Shown here: piece by piece, positions 55,415 through 62,929 of the stretch
Layout of the letters: each line of letters begins with the position of its first letter
How positions within the stretch are numbered: the stretch's first letter is position 1
Assembly (NCBI GenBank): GCA_022766245.1
Contig: JALEPL010000012.1
Location: forward strand, 1-64,000
DNA: 64,000 nt
Reading direction: 5' to 3'
Source of the DNA: Lachnospiraceae bacterium
GTDB lineage: Bacteria; Bacillota; Clostridia; Lachnospirales; Lachnospiraceae
Notes under the pieces: generated by a model
Database searches by the model: none
The model's input: only the letters and a program-made list of their open reading frames with translations
What the model was told of the DNA's origin: nothing
Program-made: the position numbers and the translations under genes

Positions 55415-55441
55415 GTATCTGTTCAGTACTTCACAGATACG
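55415..55441. mobile_element. Left-end fragment of the MITE-like element
   Basis: GTATCTGTTCAGTACTTCAC followed by AGATACG matches the left end of copies B and C with one base missing. The right end is not found in the following 150 bases, and no flanking duplication is seen, so it is a truncated copy. Confidence 0.6.
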
Positions 55442-55540
55442 AAATGGAAACATTTTGGGGAAGCAATTTTCCTACGCCATGCGCCAGCTCGATTCCGCTG
55501 CGCTTCATCTCGCTGTTGGGCTGTCGCCCAATAAGTCTAA

Positions 55541-55590
55541 AATAAAAACTGACCGGAAGTGCATAAATGCCCTCCAGCCAGTTTTATTTT
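55541..55590 (-). terminator. Terminator of the rubrerythrin gene
   Basis: On the minus strand, AAAATAAAACTGGCTGGAG pairs with the later CTTCCGGTCAGTTTTTATTT (imperfect), ending in a T-rich tail, 20 bases beyond the stop at 55611. Confidence 0.6.
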
Positions 55591-55610
55591 ATCCTTACTC
55601 GGCTTGTAGC

Positions 55611-56153
55611 TTAACCAAAGTATCTCTTTAACAGACCTGCGAATGCTTTGCCGTGTCTAGCCTCGTCACGAGCCATCTCATGAACGGTGTCATGGATTGC
55701 GTCAAGGTTCTGCTCTTTTGCTTTCTTAGCTAATGCAGCTTTTCCAGCGGTAGCGCCGTTCTCAGCTTCAACTCTCATCTCCAGATTCTTCTTGGTGGAA
55801 TCGGTAACAACCTCACCTAATAACTCAGCAAACTTTGCAGCATGCTCAGCCTCTTCGTAAGCAGCCTTCTCATAGTACATTCCGATCTCCGGATAGCCCT
55901 CTCTGTGAGCAACACGAGCCATTGCCAGATACATACCAACCTCGCTGCACTCGCCCTCGAAGTTTGCTCTTAAATCAGCAACGATATCCTCAGAAACGCC
56001 CTTAGCAACGCCTACCACATGCTCAGCTGCCCATGTCATCTCGCCAGCCTGCTCTACGAACTTCTCTGCAGGTGCTTTACAAATCGGACAGAACTCCGGT
56101 GCTGCGTCTCCCTCGTGGATATAGCCACATACTGTACATACAAATTTCTTCAT
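55611..56153 (-). CDS. rbr: Rubrerythrin family protein
   Basis: 180 residues. Unlike classical rubrerythrin, the rubredoxin domain is at the N-terminus ([20 protein letters not shown] with CTVC, then FCPICKAP), followed by the diiron four-helix bundle (residues about 45-178) with ExxE/ExxH motifs such as [33 protein letters not shown] and [13 protein letters not shown]. It reduces hydrogen peroxide to water, protecting an anaerobe from oxidative stress. The reversed domain order is that of reverse rubrerythrins. A 7-1-7 PerR-type operator lies in its promoter, and perR is the next gene upstream. Confidence 0.9.
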   Translation of the reverse strand: MKKFVCTVCGYIHEGDAAPEFCPICKAPAEKFVEQAGEMTWAAEHVVGVAKGVSEDIVADLRANFEGECSEVGMYLAMARVAHREGYPEIGMYYEKAAYEEAEHAAKFAELLGEVVTDSTKKNLEMRVEAENGATAGKAALAKKAKEQNLDAIHDTVHEMARDEARHGKAFAGLLKRYFG

Positions 56154-56190
56154 GATCTTATTCCTTTCTTTTATTAAATTTATTTTAAAT

Positions 56191-56205
56191 CAGTAATTAT
56201 TACTG
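56191..56205 (-). promoter_or_regulatory. PerR-type operator of the rubrerythrin gene
   Basis: CAGTAATTATTACTG is a perfect 7-1-7 inverted repeat. On the minus strand it lies just after a probable promoter (TTGAAA, 17 bases, TATTTT) and about 40 bases before the rubrerythrin ATG. The perR promoter carries the same sequence with two changes. Confidence 0.75.
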
Positions 56206-56259
56206 TTTTAAAATATCATACTTGATAAAAATTTTCAATAGATTTTGTGAAAATTATTC

Positions 56260-56446
56260 GTAGCTATTCAGTACCTTCACAGATACGAACCGCAAGCCCA
56301 TGAAAATCAGCTTCGCTGATGAGGGTGTTAGGTGCCGGTGGCACCTGTTTAACACCGACCGACGCGAAGCGTAGACCTTGCTCTTGCCATCTATATGTTT
56401 TCATACGATTTATGCGGTTCCACATAAATCTGATCTGAACAGTTAC
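56260..56446. mobile_element. MITE-like inverted-repeat element, copy C
   Basis: 187 bp from GTAGCTATTCAGTACCTTCA to CTGAACAGTTAC. It shares both ends and GCAAGCCCATGAAAATCAGC with copy B but has a longer middle part with hairpins (AGGTGCC/GGCACCT, GTGTTA/TAACAC). The flanks (AATTATTC left, AATTTTTATTC right) resemble an imperfect duplication. It ends five bases before the perR stop codon, so it could supply the 3' end of perR mRNA. Confidence 0.7.
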
Positions 56447-56451
56447 AATTT

Positions 56452-56847
56452 TTATTCGATTTCGGACTCCTTCTTCCTGCATTCCGGACACGTGCCATAG
56501 AAGTAAGCTACATGACCGGCAATTTTACCCGGGAAGTCATGGGCTGCCAAGAGGTTGATATGATCCATGGACTCCATGATCAAATCAGTGACGCCTCCAC
56601 ATTTTTCGCAGAAGAAGTGATAATGCGGTTCCGTGCGATGATCAAAGCGGTCCGGGCCATCCATAGAAGAGAGCTTCTGTATTTCTCCGATATTACACAA
56701 CAGAGTTAGATTTCGGTAAACGGTACCCAGGCTGATATTGGGATATTCCTGCCGGACATTCTCGTAAACGGTTTCTGCGGTGGGGTGGTCATAGCGTGTG
56801 GCAAGAAAGGCTTTAATCGATTCTCTCTGTCTACTGTGCTTTAACAT
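56452..56847 (-). CDS. perR: Fur-family peroxide-responsive repressor
   Basis: 131 residues. The N-terminal winged helix (about 1-75) has ISLGTVYRNLTLL as recognition helix. The zinc site is CEKC (80, 83) and CPEC. The regulatory metal site has His21, Asp69, His75, His77 and Asp88, with exactly the spacing of Bacillus PerR His37, Asp85, His91, His93, Asp104; the last Asp (Glu in Fur) marks it as a peroxide sensor. AGGAGGTGAGG precedes the ATG. It should repress rubrerythrin and itself through matching operators. Confidence 0.92.
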   Translation of the reverse strand: MLKHSRQRESIKAFLATRYDHPTAETVYENVRQEYPNISLGTVYRNLTLLCNIGEIQKLSSMDGPDRFDHRTEPHYHFFCEKCGGVTDLIMESMDHINLLAAHDFPGKIAGHVAYFYGTCPECRKKESEIE

Positions 56848-56868
56848 ATCCTCACCTCCTGAATAAAA

Positions 56869-56917
56869 TAGAAATTATTACTGATTTCATATTAAATATC
56901 AGATAAGAATATGTCAA
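56869..56917 (-). promoter_or_regulatory. perR promoter with PerR-type operator
   Basis: On the minus strand, consensus TTGACA (56912-56917), a 17-base spacer and TAATAT (56889-56894). Immediately downstream, TAGAAATTATTACTG (plus strand, 56869-56883) matches the rubrerythrin operator at 13 of 15 bases, placing the repressor over the start of transcription. Confidence 0.75.
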
Positions 56918-56935
56918 TAGATTTTTTCATAAGTT

Positions 56936-57021
56936 TCCGCAGTTTGTATGTGTAAAGAGCCAAAAGAACTTACTGCTATCGCAGCAGGTGCTTTGGGCTC
57001 ATGATACATGTGAAATGCGGA
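56936..57021 (+). promoter_or_regulatory. Large hairpin upstream of the DUF6128 gene
   Basis: TCCGCA (56936-56941) and TGCGGA (57016-57021) enclose an imperfect stem with arms GAGCCAAAAGAACTTACTGCT and its near complement ending in GGGCTC. No T run follows. It may be a leader structure or an old inverted-repeat insertion; its right side resembles the end of the MITE-like element only loosely. Confidence 0.35.
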
Positions 57022-57115
57022 GTCTCAAGATTCTTTGCCAGAACAATTACAAATTATCATAGATTTGCATTCCACCGCATATCATGTCTAAGAACAATTG
57101 GATTGCAGGTGTACC

Positions 57116-58024
57116 ATGGCGGATATTACGCGTTTTGTAACGTATCTTTATTATTATGATGGAAATGTGAAAAAATATAATGCTGGTTTCGCAAAAGTTG
57201 AGGTTAGAGGTGGACAGTGCCGAATTGAACTTCATATCAAGGCTTCGCTGTCGGCAGGAACTTTGATTCCTATCTGCCTGTTTACCAGAGTGGAGGATGC
57301 GATTCTGGCGGTGGAAGTAGGGAAAATGCATGCGGGACAGATGTCCGGTGACTTTAAGACGATTATTAAGGCCGATCAAGTGGGAAATTCCCCATATTCA
57401 ATCCGGGATATGAAGGGTATCGTGGTTCCGGTGGATAGTAGGCAGATGTATGCCAGTCAATGGGATGACGAGGTGATTCGTCGGGAGGCGATTCGCTACT
57501 ATCAGCCGCAGAAATCGGAGACGGAAACAGAGCCGGAAGAGAAAATGGAAAGTCCCAGGCAGACAGGACAGGGAGCCATTCCGGAACTACAGCAGCCTGC
57601 AACCGGACGGAGCATTGAGCAGTCGCCGGATATTCAGGCACAGGAGCTGACCGGGGAAACAGAGTCGGATCAGACACTGTGGGAAGCATGGGGAAAAATG
57701 AAACAGAAGATGCCACTGATTCATCCGGTGGAGGGGAGAGATATGACCTGTGTCCAGATGGAACTGAAGGATTTTAAGGAACTGCCCAAGCGTTTTCGTC
57801 CATTTAGCAACAATAGTTTTCTGTTACACGGTTTTTTCAATTATCGATATGTGCTGTTTGGCGAATACGACAGTGGTCAGGGCAAAAGACTGATGCTGGG
57901 CGTGCCTGGCGTGTGGCAGAGACAAGAGAAAATTCTGGCTGCTATTTTTGGCTTCCCGCTGTTTTTAACAGAGAAGGGAAACGGAGATCAGTTCGGATAC
58001 TGGTGTCATCTTATGGACGAATAA
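57116..58024 (+). CDS. DUF6128 domain protein
   Basis: 302 residues from ATG 57116 (MADITRFVTYLYYYDGNVKK), after CAGGTG. An N-terminal beta-rich domain (about 1-130) is followed by a polar linker rich in E, Q and P (about 135-200) and a C-terminal domain with RPFSNNSFLLHGFFNYRYVL and LMLGVPGVWQRQEKILAAIF, then FGYWCHLMD. I know this C-terminal pattern as DUF6128, common in Lachnospiraceae and of unknown function. It ends 14 bases inside the opposing GNAT gene. Confidence 0.75.
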   Translation: MADITRFVTYLYYYDGNVKKYNAGFAKVEVRGGQCRIELHIKASLSAGTLIPICLFTRVEDAILAVEVGKMHAGQMSGDFKTIIKADQVGNSPYSIRDMKGIVVPVDSRQMYASQWDDEVIRREAIRYYQPQKSETETEPEEKMESPRQTGQGAIPELQQPATGRSIEQSPDIQAQELTGETESDQTLWEAWGKMKQKMPLIHPVEGRDMTCVQMELKDFKELPKRFRPFSNNSFLLHGFFNYRYVLFGEYDSGQGKRLMLGVPGVWQRQEKILAAIFGFPLFLTEKGNGDQFGYWCHLMDE

Positions 58025-58556
58025 GGGCATAGCGTATGTGATCCTGCCATTGCCCGCAGACCAGAGCACTTTGGCGAGCGATGCCCTCCTGCTCAAAGCC
58101 CAGAGATTCCAGCAGATGGATGGAGGCATCGTTTTCCGGCATGACACTGGCCTGAATGCGATGAAGATGCTCTTCGTAGAACATCAGGTCAATGGTTTTT
58201 TCCAGGGTTTCAGAGGCATAGCCGTGATGCCAGTATCTGTGATCGAATTTATATCCCGTTTCGCAGGAGAAAAAACCGGCCCGTTTGATATCCCGATAGC
58301 AGACGGTGCCGATAATCTGGTCCGGGTGGCCTTTCAGAAACGCATAGTAGCGGAACAGGGAGGATTGGACGGCCATGTTGTATTCACACTGTAAAGTGTT
58401 CTTTTGATAATCTAGAGTATAGAAGTTAGCCGGACGGGAGGCTTCATATCTCTCAAAGTATCCCATATTGTTTAACTGAAAATTCAGGACTTTTTCTGCT
58501 TCTGAAGGTTCCAGGATACGCAGAAAAAGTCGCTTGGTCTCATATTGAAAATGCAT
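58011..58556 (-). CDS. GNAT family N-acetyltransferase, RimJ/RimL-like
   Basis: 181 residues. ETKRLFLRILEPSEAEKVLN at the start, YWHHGYASETLEKTIDLMFY (acetyl-CoA pyrophosphate loop region) and the C-terminal HRIQASVMPENDASIHLLESLGF are the standard signs of the RimL-type GNATs. These acetylate protein N-termini or small amines with acetyl-CoA. The target is unknown. It is convergent with DUF6128 and divergent from tadA, with a spacer of 68 bases that must hold both promoters. Confidence 0.85.
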   Translation of the reverse strand: MHFQYETKRLFLRILEPSEAEKVLNFQLNNMGYFERYEASRPANFYTLDYQKNTLQCEYNMAVQSSLFRYYAFLKGHPDQIIGTVCYRDIKRAGFFSCETGYKFDHRYWHHGYASETLEKTIDLMFYEEHLHRIQASVMPENDASIHLLESLGFEQEGIARQSALVCGQWQDHIRYALIRP

Positions 58557-58624
58557 ATTAATCCCCTTTTGTATGCTGCGTAAATGTGTTACTATTATAG
58601 CAGTATTTTTTCGCAGGAGGCAAT

Positions 58625-59122
58625 ATGGACGAGCAGATAAAATTTATGAGGGCGGCGATGCGTGAGGCGAAAAAGGCGGAGAAGCTGATGGAGGTGCCCA
58701 TTGGATGCGTCATCGTGCAGGATGGAAAAATCATTGCCCGGGGCTATAACCGTAGAAAGATTGACAAAAATACGCTGGCTCATGCGGAGTTGCAGGCAAT
58801 CCGCAAGGCCTCTAAGCGCACCGGAGACTGGCGGCTGGAGGACTGCACCTTGTATGTGACATTAGAGCCCTGTCAGATGTGCGCCGGAGCTATTGTACAG
58901 GCCCGCATGAAAAAGGTGGTTATTGCCAGTATGAATCCCAAGGCAGGTTGTGCGGGCTCCATCATGAATCTGCTACAGGTGCCGGCCTTTAATCATCAGG
59001 TAGAGGTGGAATATGGCGTACTCCAGGAGGAGTGCTCAGCCATGTTGTCGGATTTCTTTAAACGTCTTCGGGAGAAGGTGAAAGAGGAAAGGCAGAATGG
59101 AGAAAATGGGGGGATAAAATGA
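58625..59122 (+). CDS. tadA: tRNA-specific adenosine deaminase
   Basis: 165 residues. Zinc ligands and catalytic Glu are in TLAHAELQAIRKASKRTGDW (HAE) and the PCQMCAGAI motif. It converts A34 to inosine in tRNA-Arg(ACG), widening codon reading. The C-terminal helix VLQEECSAMLSDFFKRLREK is typical of TadA. GCAGGAGG lies 5 bases before the ATG. It overlaps the next gene by 4 bases. Confidence 0.94.
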   Translation: MDEQIKFMRAAMREAKKAEKLMEVPIGCVIVQDGKIIARGYNRRKIDKNTLAHAELQAIRKASKRTGDWRLEDCTLYVTLEPCQMCAGAIVQARMKKVVIASMNPKAGCAGSIMNLLQVPAFNHQVEVEYGVLQEECSAMLSDFFKRLREKVKEERQNGENGGIK

Positions 59123-60042
59123 AAATCATAGAATACTTTACATCAGAGAATCAGACACATTGGCTGGAGCAGATAGGAAAATGTGATTGGGGAGCAGGAC
59201 AGTATCTGCATCAGCTTCTCAGCGAGAATAACCTAAAAAACATGGTGGGAGAAAATGCACTTGTTCCTATGTTGGTCGACGGGGAGGAATTGGTAGCTTT
59301 TTGTACCTTTGCCCCATTGGATGATATTCAGCCCACGGAGCTGACTCCCTGGATCGGATTTTTATATATATTTCCGAAATACAGGGGGCACCGCTATGCA
59401 GGAATGCTTTTGGACTATGGGGAGAGCATTGCCACTGTTATGGGCAGGGAATACATCTATATTTCCACCGGTCATATCGGATTGTACGAGAAATACGGAT
59501 ACGAATTTTTCCGGATGGAAAAGGATATAGGCGGTGAGGAGTCCCGGGTATACCGAAAGGCGCTGGCAGTGGAGGACGAGGATAAGGACCGGAGGTTTGC
59601 GAACGGTGTCAAGTGGAAGGCTCAGATTGTGGAGACAGCCAGAAAAGGTATAGACATGACAGCGTACTGTGGATTCTCCTGCAATCATTGTTTCCTGGGA
59701 GAGTGGTGCGGAGGATGCCGTTCTGTATTTAGCTGCTGTTCCTACGGGACTCTTCATGAAAAGGGAAAATGTCCGAATATTGCCTGCTGTCAGGAAAAGG
59801 GTATTGATGGATGTTATGAATGTGCAGATTTAGAACAATGTACCAAAGGCTTTTATCAGCCGGACAACGATGGATTTGCTGCCTGCAAGGCCCAGGCCAT
59901 GTTTATCCGGAAATATGGGAAAGAGAGGTTTTTCCGGGTTCACGATAAGCTTCATGAGAACTATGATTTTAAAAAGACTCAGGAGATACTGGGACAAAAT
60001 GCAGAGGAAGGTTTGCGGATATTAGAAAAACATATGGAGTGA
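59119..60042 (+). CDS. GNAT acetyltransferase fused to a Cys-rich DUF3795 domain
   Basis: 307 residues overlapping tadA (ATGA). Residues 1-155 are a GNAT domain (LYIFPKYRGHRYAGMLLDYG; YISTGHIGLYEKYGYEFFRM). Residues about 175-300 hold many cysteines: YCGFSCNHCFLGEWCGGCRS, then CCSYGTLHEKGKCPNIACCQ and GCYECADLEQC, the pattern of DUF3795, likely metal-binding. The fusion of an acetyltransferase with a zinc or iron-sulfur domain is uncommon outside Clostridia, and its substrate is unknown. Confidence 0.8.
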   Translation: MKIIEYFTSENQTHWLEQIGKCDWGAGQYLHQLLSENNLKNMVGENALVPMLVDGEELVAFCTFAPLDDIQPTELTPWIGFLYIFPKYRGHRYAGMLLDYGESIATVMGREYIYISTGHIGLYEKYGYEFFRMEKDIGGEESRVYRKALAVEDEDKDRRFANGVKWKAQIVETARKGIDMTAYCGFSCNHCFLGEWCGGCRSVFSCCSYGTLHEKGKCPNIACCQEKGIDGCYECADLEQCTKGFYQPDNDGFAACKAQAMFIRKYGKERFFRVHDKLHENYDFKKTQEILGQNAEEGLRILEKHME

Positions 60043-60048
60043 TACAGG

Positions 60049-60476
60049 ATGAGATTAGTAAAGATTATATGAAAGATGTCAATTGGCGTCATGCGTTAAA
60101 TGAATTGACTGAGGCAACTTTTGGTTTTAATTTCGAAAATATGATGCTTTTTTTACAGAATGGGGAAGAGCGACATTACATTCAGATAGGTACTGTAATG
60201 ACTGCGGCAGACCGCAGGAAACAGGGACTTGCCGCAAAGCTGATGAAATGCGTTATTGAGGAGTACGAGGGAAAATGTGACGGCATCTATCTGTTTGGAG
60301 ATTTGAGTGCCTTGGATTTTTATAGAAAGATGGGATTTGAAGAAACCGTGCAGTACCGGTATACCTTGCGGGATGATGTGAAGGAAGATTGGATTGTTAT
60401 GTGGTTATGGGGGCAGAGATCACCGATAAGCCCATCAGGCAGATCGCAGAGGATGAGCCATTTGATGTGCAGATGA
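60049..60476 (+). pseudogene. Decayed GNAT acetyltransferase
   Basis: The natural start MRLVK (ATG 60049) is followed by a one-base loss near 60065; the rest continues in another frame as DYMKDVNWRHALNELTEATF. After FGFNFEN about 40 residues of the fold are missing before NGEERHYIQIGTVMTAADRR, and LFGDLSALDFYRKMGFEET is normal. Near 60400 two extra bases (TG) shift the end: read without them the frame gives VMGAEITDKPIRQIAEDEPF. Three lesions make an active enzyme unlikely. Confidence 0.7.
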
Positions 60477-60499
60477 CGTGTAAAATCGGGTGAAACCAA

Positions 60500-60528
60500 T
60501 TGACAATATAGGATATATCCTATAGAAT
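60500..60528 (+). promoter_or_regulatory. Promoter with embedded palindromic operator (DUF4160 operon)
   Basis: TTGACA (60500-60505), a 17-base spacer and TAGAAT (60523-60528). The spacer is almost wholly filled by the perfect 18-bp palindrome TATAGGATATATCCTATA (60507-60524), a likely binding site for the dimeric HTH protein encoded second in the operon. Confidence 0.75.
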
Positions 60529-60555
60529 GTAAAGAAAAAGGGAGAAGGAATTATA

Positions 60556-60810
60556 ATGCCTGTTATTTCAAGATTCTATGGGATTACAATTAAGATGTAC
60601 CTAAGACAAAAAGAACATAATCCACCACATATTCATGCAATATATGGGGATTGTATCGGGGTATTTTCCATTTTAGATGGAGAGATGTTCGAAGGGGATA
60701 TTCCTAGCAAAGGGCAGCAGATGGTTAAGGAATTCATAGGATTTTATAGGCAACGCTTATTGGAAATGTGGGAAACGCAAAAATTTGAACCACTTTCTCC
60801 AATTGAATAA
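60556..60810 (+). CDS. DUF4160 domain protein (putative toxin-like partner)
   Basis: 84 residues after GGGAGAAGG. MPVISRFYGITIKMYLRQKE followed by HNPPHIHAIYGD is the hallmark of DUF4160; the HxxPHxHxxY cluster may be an active or metal site. These small proteins regularly pair with DUF2442 proteins and have been proposed as toxin-antitoxin-like modules, but a biochemical activity is not known to me. It lies 17 bases ahead of the DUF2442-HTH gene, under the palindrome-bearing promoter. Confidence 0.8.
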   Translation: MPVISRFYGITIKMYLRQKEHNPPHIHAIYGDCIGVFSILDGEMFEGDIPSKGQQMVKEFIGFYRQRLLEMWETQKFEPLSPIE

Positions 60811-60827
60811 TGTGAAAGGAGTAAAAT

Positions 60828-61301
60828 ATGTCACATCGTATACAATCGGTAACCGCAAAAGAAAAGTTTATCATAGAAGCTACTTTCTTTGGGGGAGAAA
60901 AGGTGCAATACGATATGAAACAACTATTCTCCGTATTCCCACAGTTTCAACTTTTTCAAACGGAAAAGAATTTGTTTGAAGATGTTTCGGTGGACGCAGG
61001 AGGATACGGTATTTCTTGGAATGAGGAACTAGACCTTGATGCGGAGACGATATGGGAAGACGGTATTCTTATTGAAGTACAGCAGAAATCGGATTTAAAC
61101 CACTTGTTGGCTTACCATTTGTCGGCGGCTAGAGAAAAAGCACAGATGACTCAAAAGGAGCTGTCTGAAAAAACGGGGATTTATCAGGCAGACATTAGTA
61201 AGATAGAGAGAGGAATTGGAAATCCATCTCTTTCCACATTGAAGCGATTGGCAGAGGGACTAGGCATGGTACTAACGATTGATTTCATTGTGAAAGACTA
61301 A
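60828..61301 (+). CDS. DUF2442 protein fused to an XRE-type HTH (putative antitoxin)
   Basis: 157 residues after AAAGGAG. Residues 1-85 are DUF2442 (VQYDMKQLFSVFPQFQLFQT; FEDVSVDAGGYGISWNEELD; LDAETIWEDGI). Residues about 93-150 are an XRE/Cro HTH (LSAAREKAQMTQKELSEKTG, YQADISKIERGIGNPSLSTL). The HTH makes it a likely autorepressor acting at the 18-bp palindrome of the operon promoter. Together with DUF4160 it looks like a toxin-antitoxin pair with the antitoxin second. Confidence 0.82.
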   Translation: MSHRIQSVTAKEKFIIEATFFGGEKVQYDMKQLFSVFPQFQLFQTEKNLFEDVSVDAGGYGISWNEELDLDAETIWEDGILIEVQQKSDLNHLLAYHLSAAREKAQMTQKELSEKTGIYQADISKIERGIGNPSLSTLKRLAEGLGMVLTIDFIVKD

Positions 61302-61318
61302 CGAGTGGGAGGTATGAT

Positions 61319-61615
61319 ATGTCCTATTATTTTATGATTGATACTTATATTCCGGAAAACGGAAACAGAGAGGATTATGATTTTTACATTGAAAAAGTGA
61401 AGCCCATTGTGGAAAGTTACGGGGGAGAATACCTGGTTCGGACAGAGCAGATTAGCTGTCTTTCGGAGCAGTGAAAGCCGCAGCGGGTCATTGTCATCCG
61501 TTTCCCATCCAAGACAGAACTGGATGCATGCTTTGCTTCCCCAGAATACCGTGACATTATGATGAAACGGGTCAACAGCGTGGATGCCAGGGCAGTAATC
61601 GTGGAAGGTTTGTGA
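61319..61615 (+). pseudogene. DUF1330-like protein with in-frame TGA
   Basis: From ATG 61319 (GGGAGGT upstream) the frame reads MSYYFMIDTYIPENGNREDY, GGEYLVRTEQISCLSEQ, then TGA at 61472-61474. It goes on in the same frame as KPQRVIVIRFPSKTELDACF and ASPEYRDIMMKRVNS to TGA at 61613-61615. Joined, it is a 98-residue DUF1330-type ferredoxin-like protein in which the stop stands where the family usually has Trp before the Pro-x-Arg (TGG to TGA). It may be a recent nonsense mutation. Confidence 0.75.
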
Positions 61616-61644
61616 GAGACTATGTTTGGAAAGGAAGCGTACCT

Positions 61645-62457
61645 ATGAAGATTCATCAACTAAAAATTGATTTTCATGTAACACCGGAAATCAAAAGATA
61701 TGTGTATGTTTATGTGCTGGAGGGAAAGGCTTGTTACCTGATCGATTCCGGTGTAGATGGTGCGGAAGAAATCATTGCAGATTATTTCGGCTCCATTGGA
61801 AGAAAAATGACGGATATTCGGGGAATCCTTCTTACCCATGCCCATCCTGACCACATTGGAAGTGCGGCGAAAATCCGTGAAATGACCGGGTGTACGGTAT
61901 ATGCCAGTGCTGGGGAAAGCAGTTGGATTCGTGACATTGATTTACAGTTTGAGCAACGTCCCATTCCGAATTTTTACACTCTGGTTAACCGGTCTGTGCC
62001 GGTGGATGTCATATTAAAGGATGGTGACCGGATAGAATTGGAGAACGATCTGACTATAGAGGTGGTGGGCACACCGGGACATTCCTGTGAGAAGTTATCC
62101 TATCTTCTGCCGGGACAGCATGCAATCTTTACCGGAGATGCCATTCCGGTTCGTGGAGATATTCCTATCTGGATTCAGCGGGAGGATAACAGAAAAAGTT
62201 TAGAGAAGCTGAAGGGGTTACAGGGTGTTGATGTATTTTATCCGGCCTGGGATGTGACGTATACGAAGGAAGTAGCCATGAGTAAAATCGAAGATGCGAT
62301 ATTGCTGATGGAGGAAATACAGCAGAGTGTAGACCGATGCAGGAAAAAGGCGGACGCTCTGGATGAACTGGTGGTGCAGGTGTGTGAGGATATGAAAACA
62401 CCACATTTTCTTAAGAATCCGTTATTTAAGCGCACCATAGAAATCTGTTTGAAGTAA
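61645..62457 (+). CDS. Metallo-beta-lactamase-fold hydrolase
   Basis: 270 residues from ATG 61645 (MKIHQLKIDFHVTPEIKRYV) after AAAGGAAG. The metal-binding signature is LLTHAHPDHIGSAA (about residue 69), with further ligands in VVGTPGHSCEKLSYLL and FTGDAIPV. The C-terminal helices (IEDAILLMEEIQQSVDRCRK) form a cap. This glyoxalase II-like subgroup hydrolyses thioesters or other small esters; the substrate is unknown. A terminator follows. Confidence 0.85.
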   Translation: MKIHQLKIDFHVTPEIKRYVYVYVLEGKACYLIDSGVDGAEEIIADYFGSIGRKMTDIRGILLTHAHPDHIGSAAKIREMTGCTVYASAGESSWIRDIDLQFEQRPIPNFYTLVNRSVPVDVILKDGDRIELENDLTIEVVGTPGHSCEKLSYLLPGQHAIFTGDAIPVRGDIPIWIQREDNRKSLEKLKGLQGVDVFYPAWDVTYTKEVAMSKIEDAILLMEEIQQSVDRCRKKADALDELVVQVCEDMKTPHFLKNPLFKRTIEICLK

Positions 62458-62460
62458 ATG

Positions 62461-62505
62461 AAAAAGAGAAAAGGATGTTTTTTGCATCTTTTTCTCTCTT
62501 TTTAC
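62461..62505 (+). terminator. Terminator after the MBL hydrolase
   Basis: AAAAAGAGAAAAGGATG against CATCTTTTTCTCTCTTTTT (imperfect, A/G versus T/C arms), looped by TTTTTTG and ending in a T-rich tail. Confidence 0.7.
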
Positions 62506-62598
62506 ATGCTTATATTACCACAAAATGGCCATTTTTTCAAGGATTGTAATGCCCGGATTTGGGTTGTATAATCATCGGATTACGAGAAAGGTGGTACG

Positions 62599-62929
62599 AT
62601 GATGGAGGATTTTTATTTGACACTTTTATCTGAGCAGCAGGGGGATTTTAGACCAGCTGATCTACGCATTTTGCGATTCGAGCTATCTGGACCAGGAGAA
62701 TTATGCCGAGACCATTGCCAGATTACAGGACATATTTTATCTGTACAAAAATGAGTCCATGGATGAGTGTACAGACGAGGAACTGATCTGCCTGATGAGA
62801 ACTGCCTTCGACGGGGAATGCCAGGGTTCGCTGGAATATCTGGAAGGAACTTATCTGGAGGAATTCGCCAGAAATATCCGGGCTAACACCCGGAAATTTA
62901 TCGGGAGGTATGCAGAAGATGATAAGTAA
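62599..62929 (+). pseudogene. DUF6323-like protein with a frameshift in a G run
   Basis: From ATG 62599 (AAAGGTGG upstream) the frame gives MMEDFYLTLLSEQQG, then leaves the coding frame at a run of five G (about 62640). The following frame reads ILDQLIYAFCDSSYLDQENY, ARLQDIFYLYKNESMDE and CQGSLEYLEGTYLEEFARN to TAA at 62927-62929. With four G the gene would be whole (about 110 residues). As I recall the family, this resembles DUF6323, which often precedes DUF6179 as here. It may be a real frameshift, slippage or phase-variable tract, or a sequence error. Confidence 0.6.
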
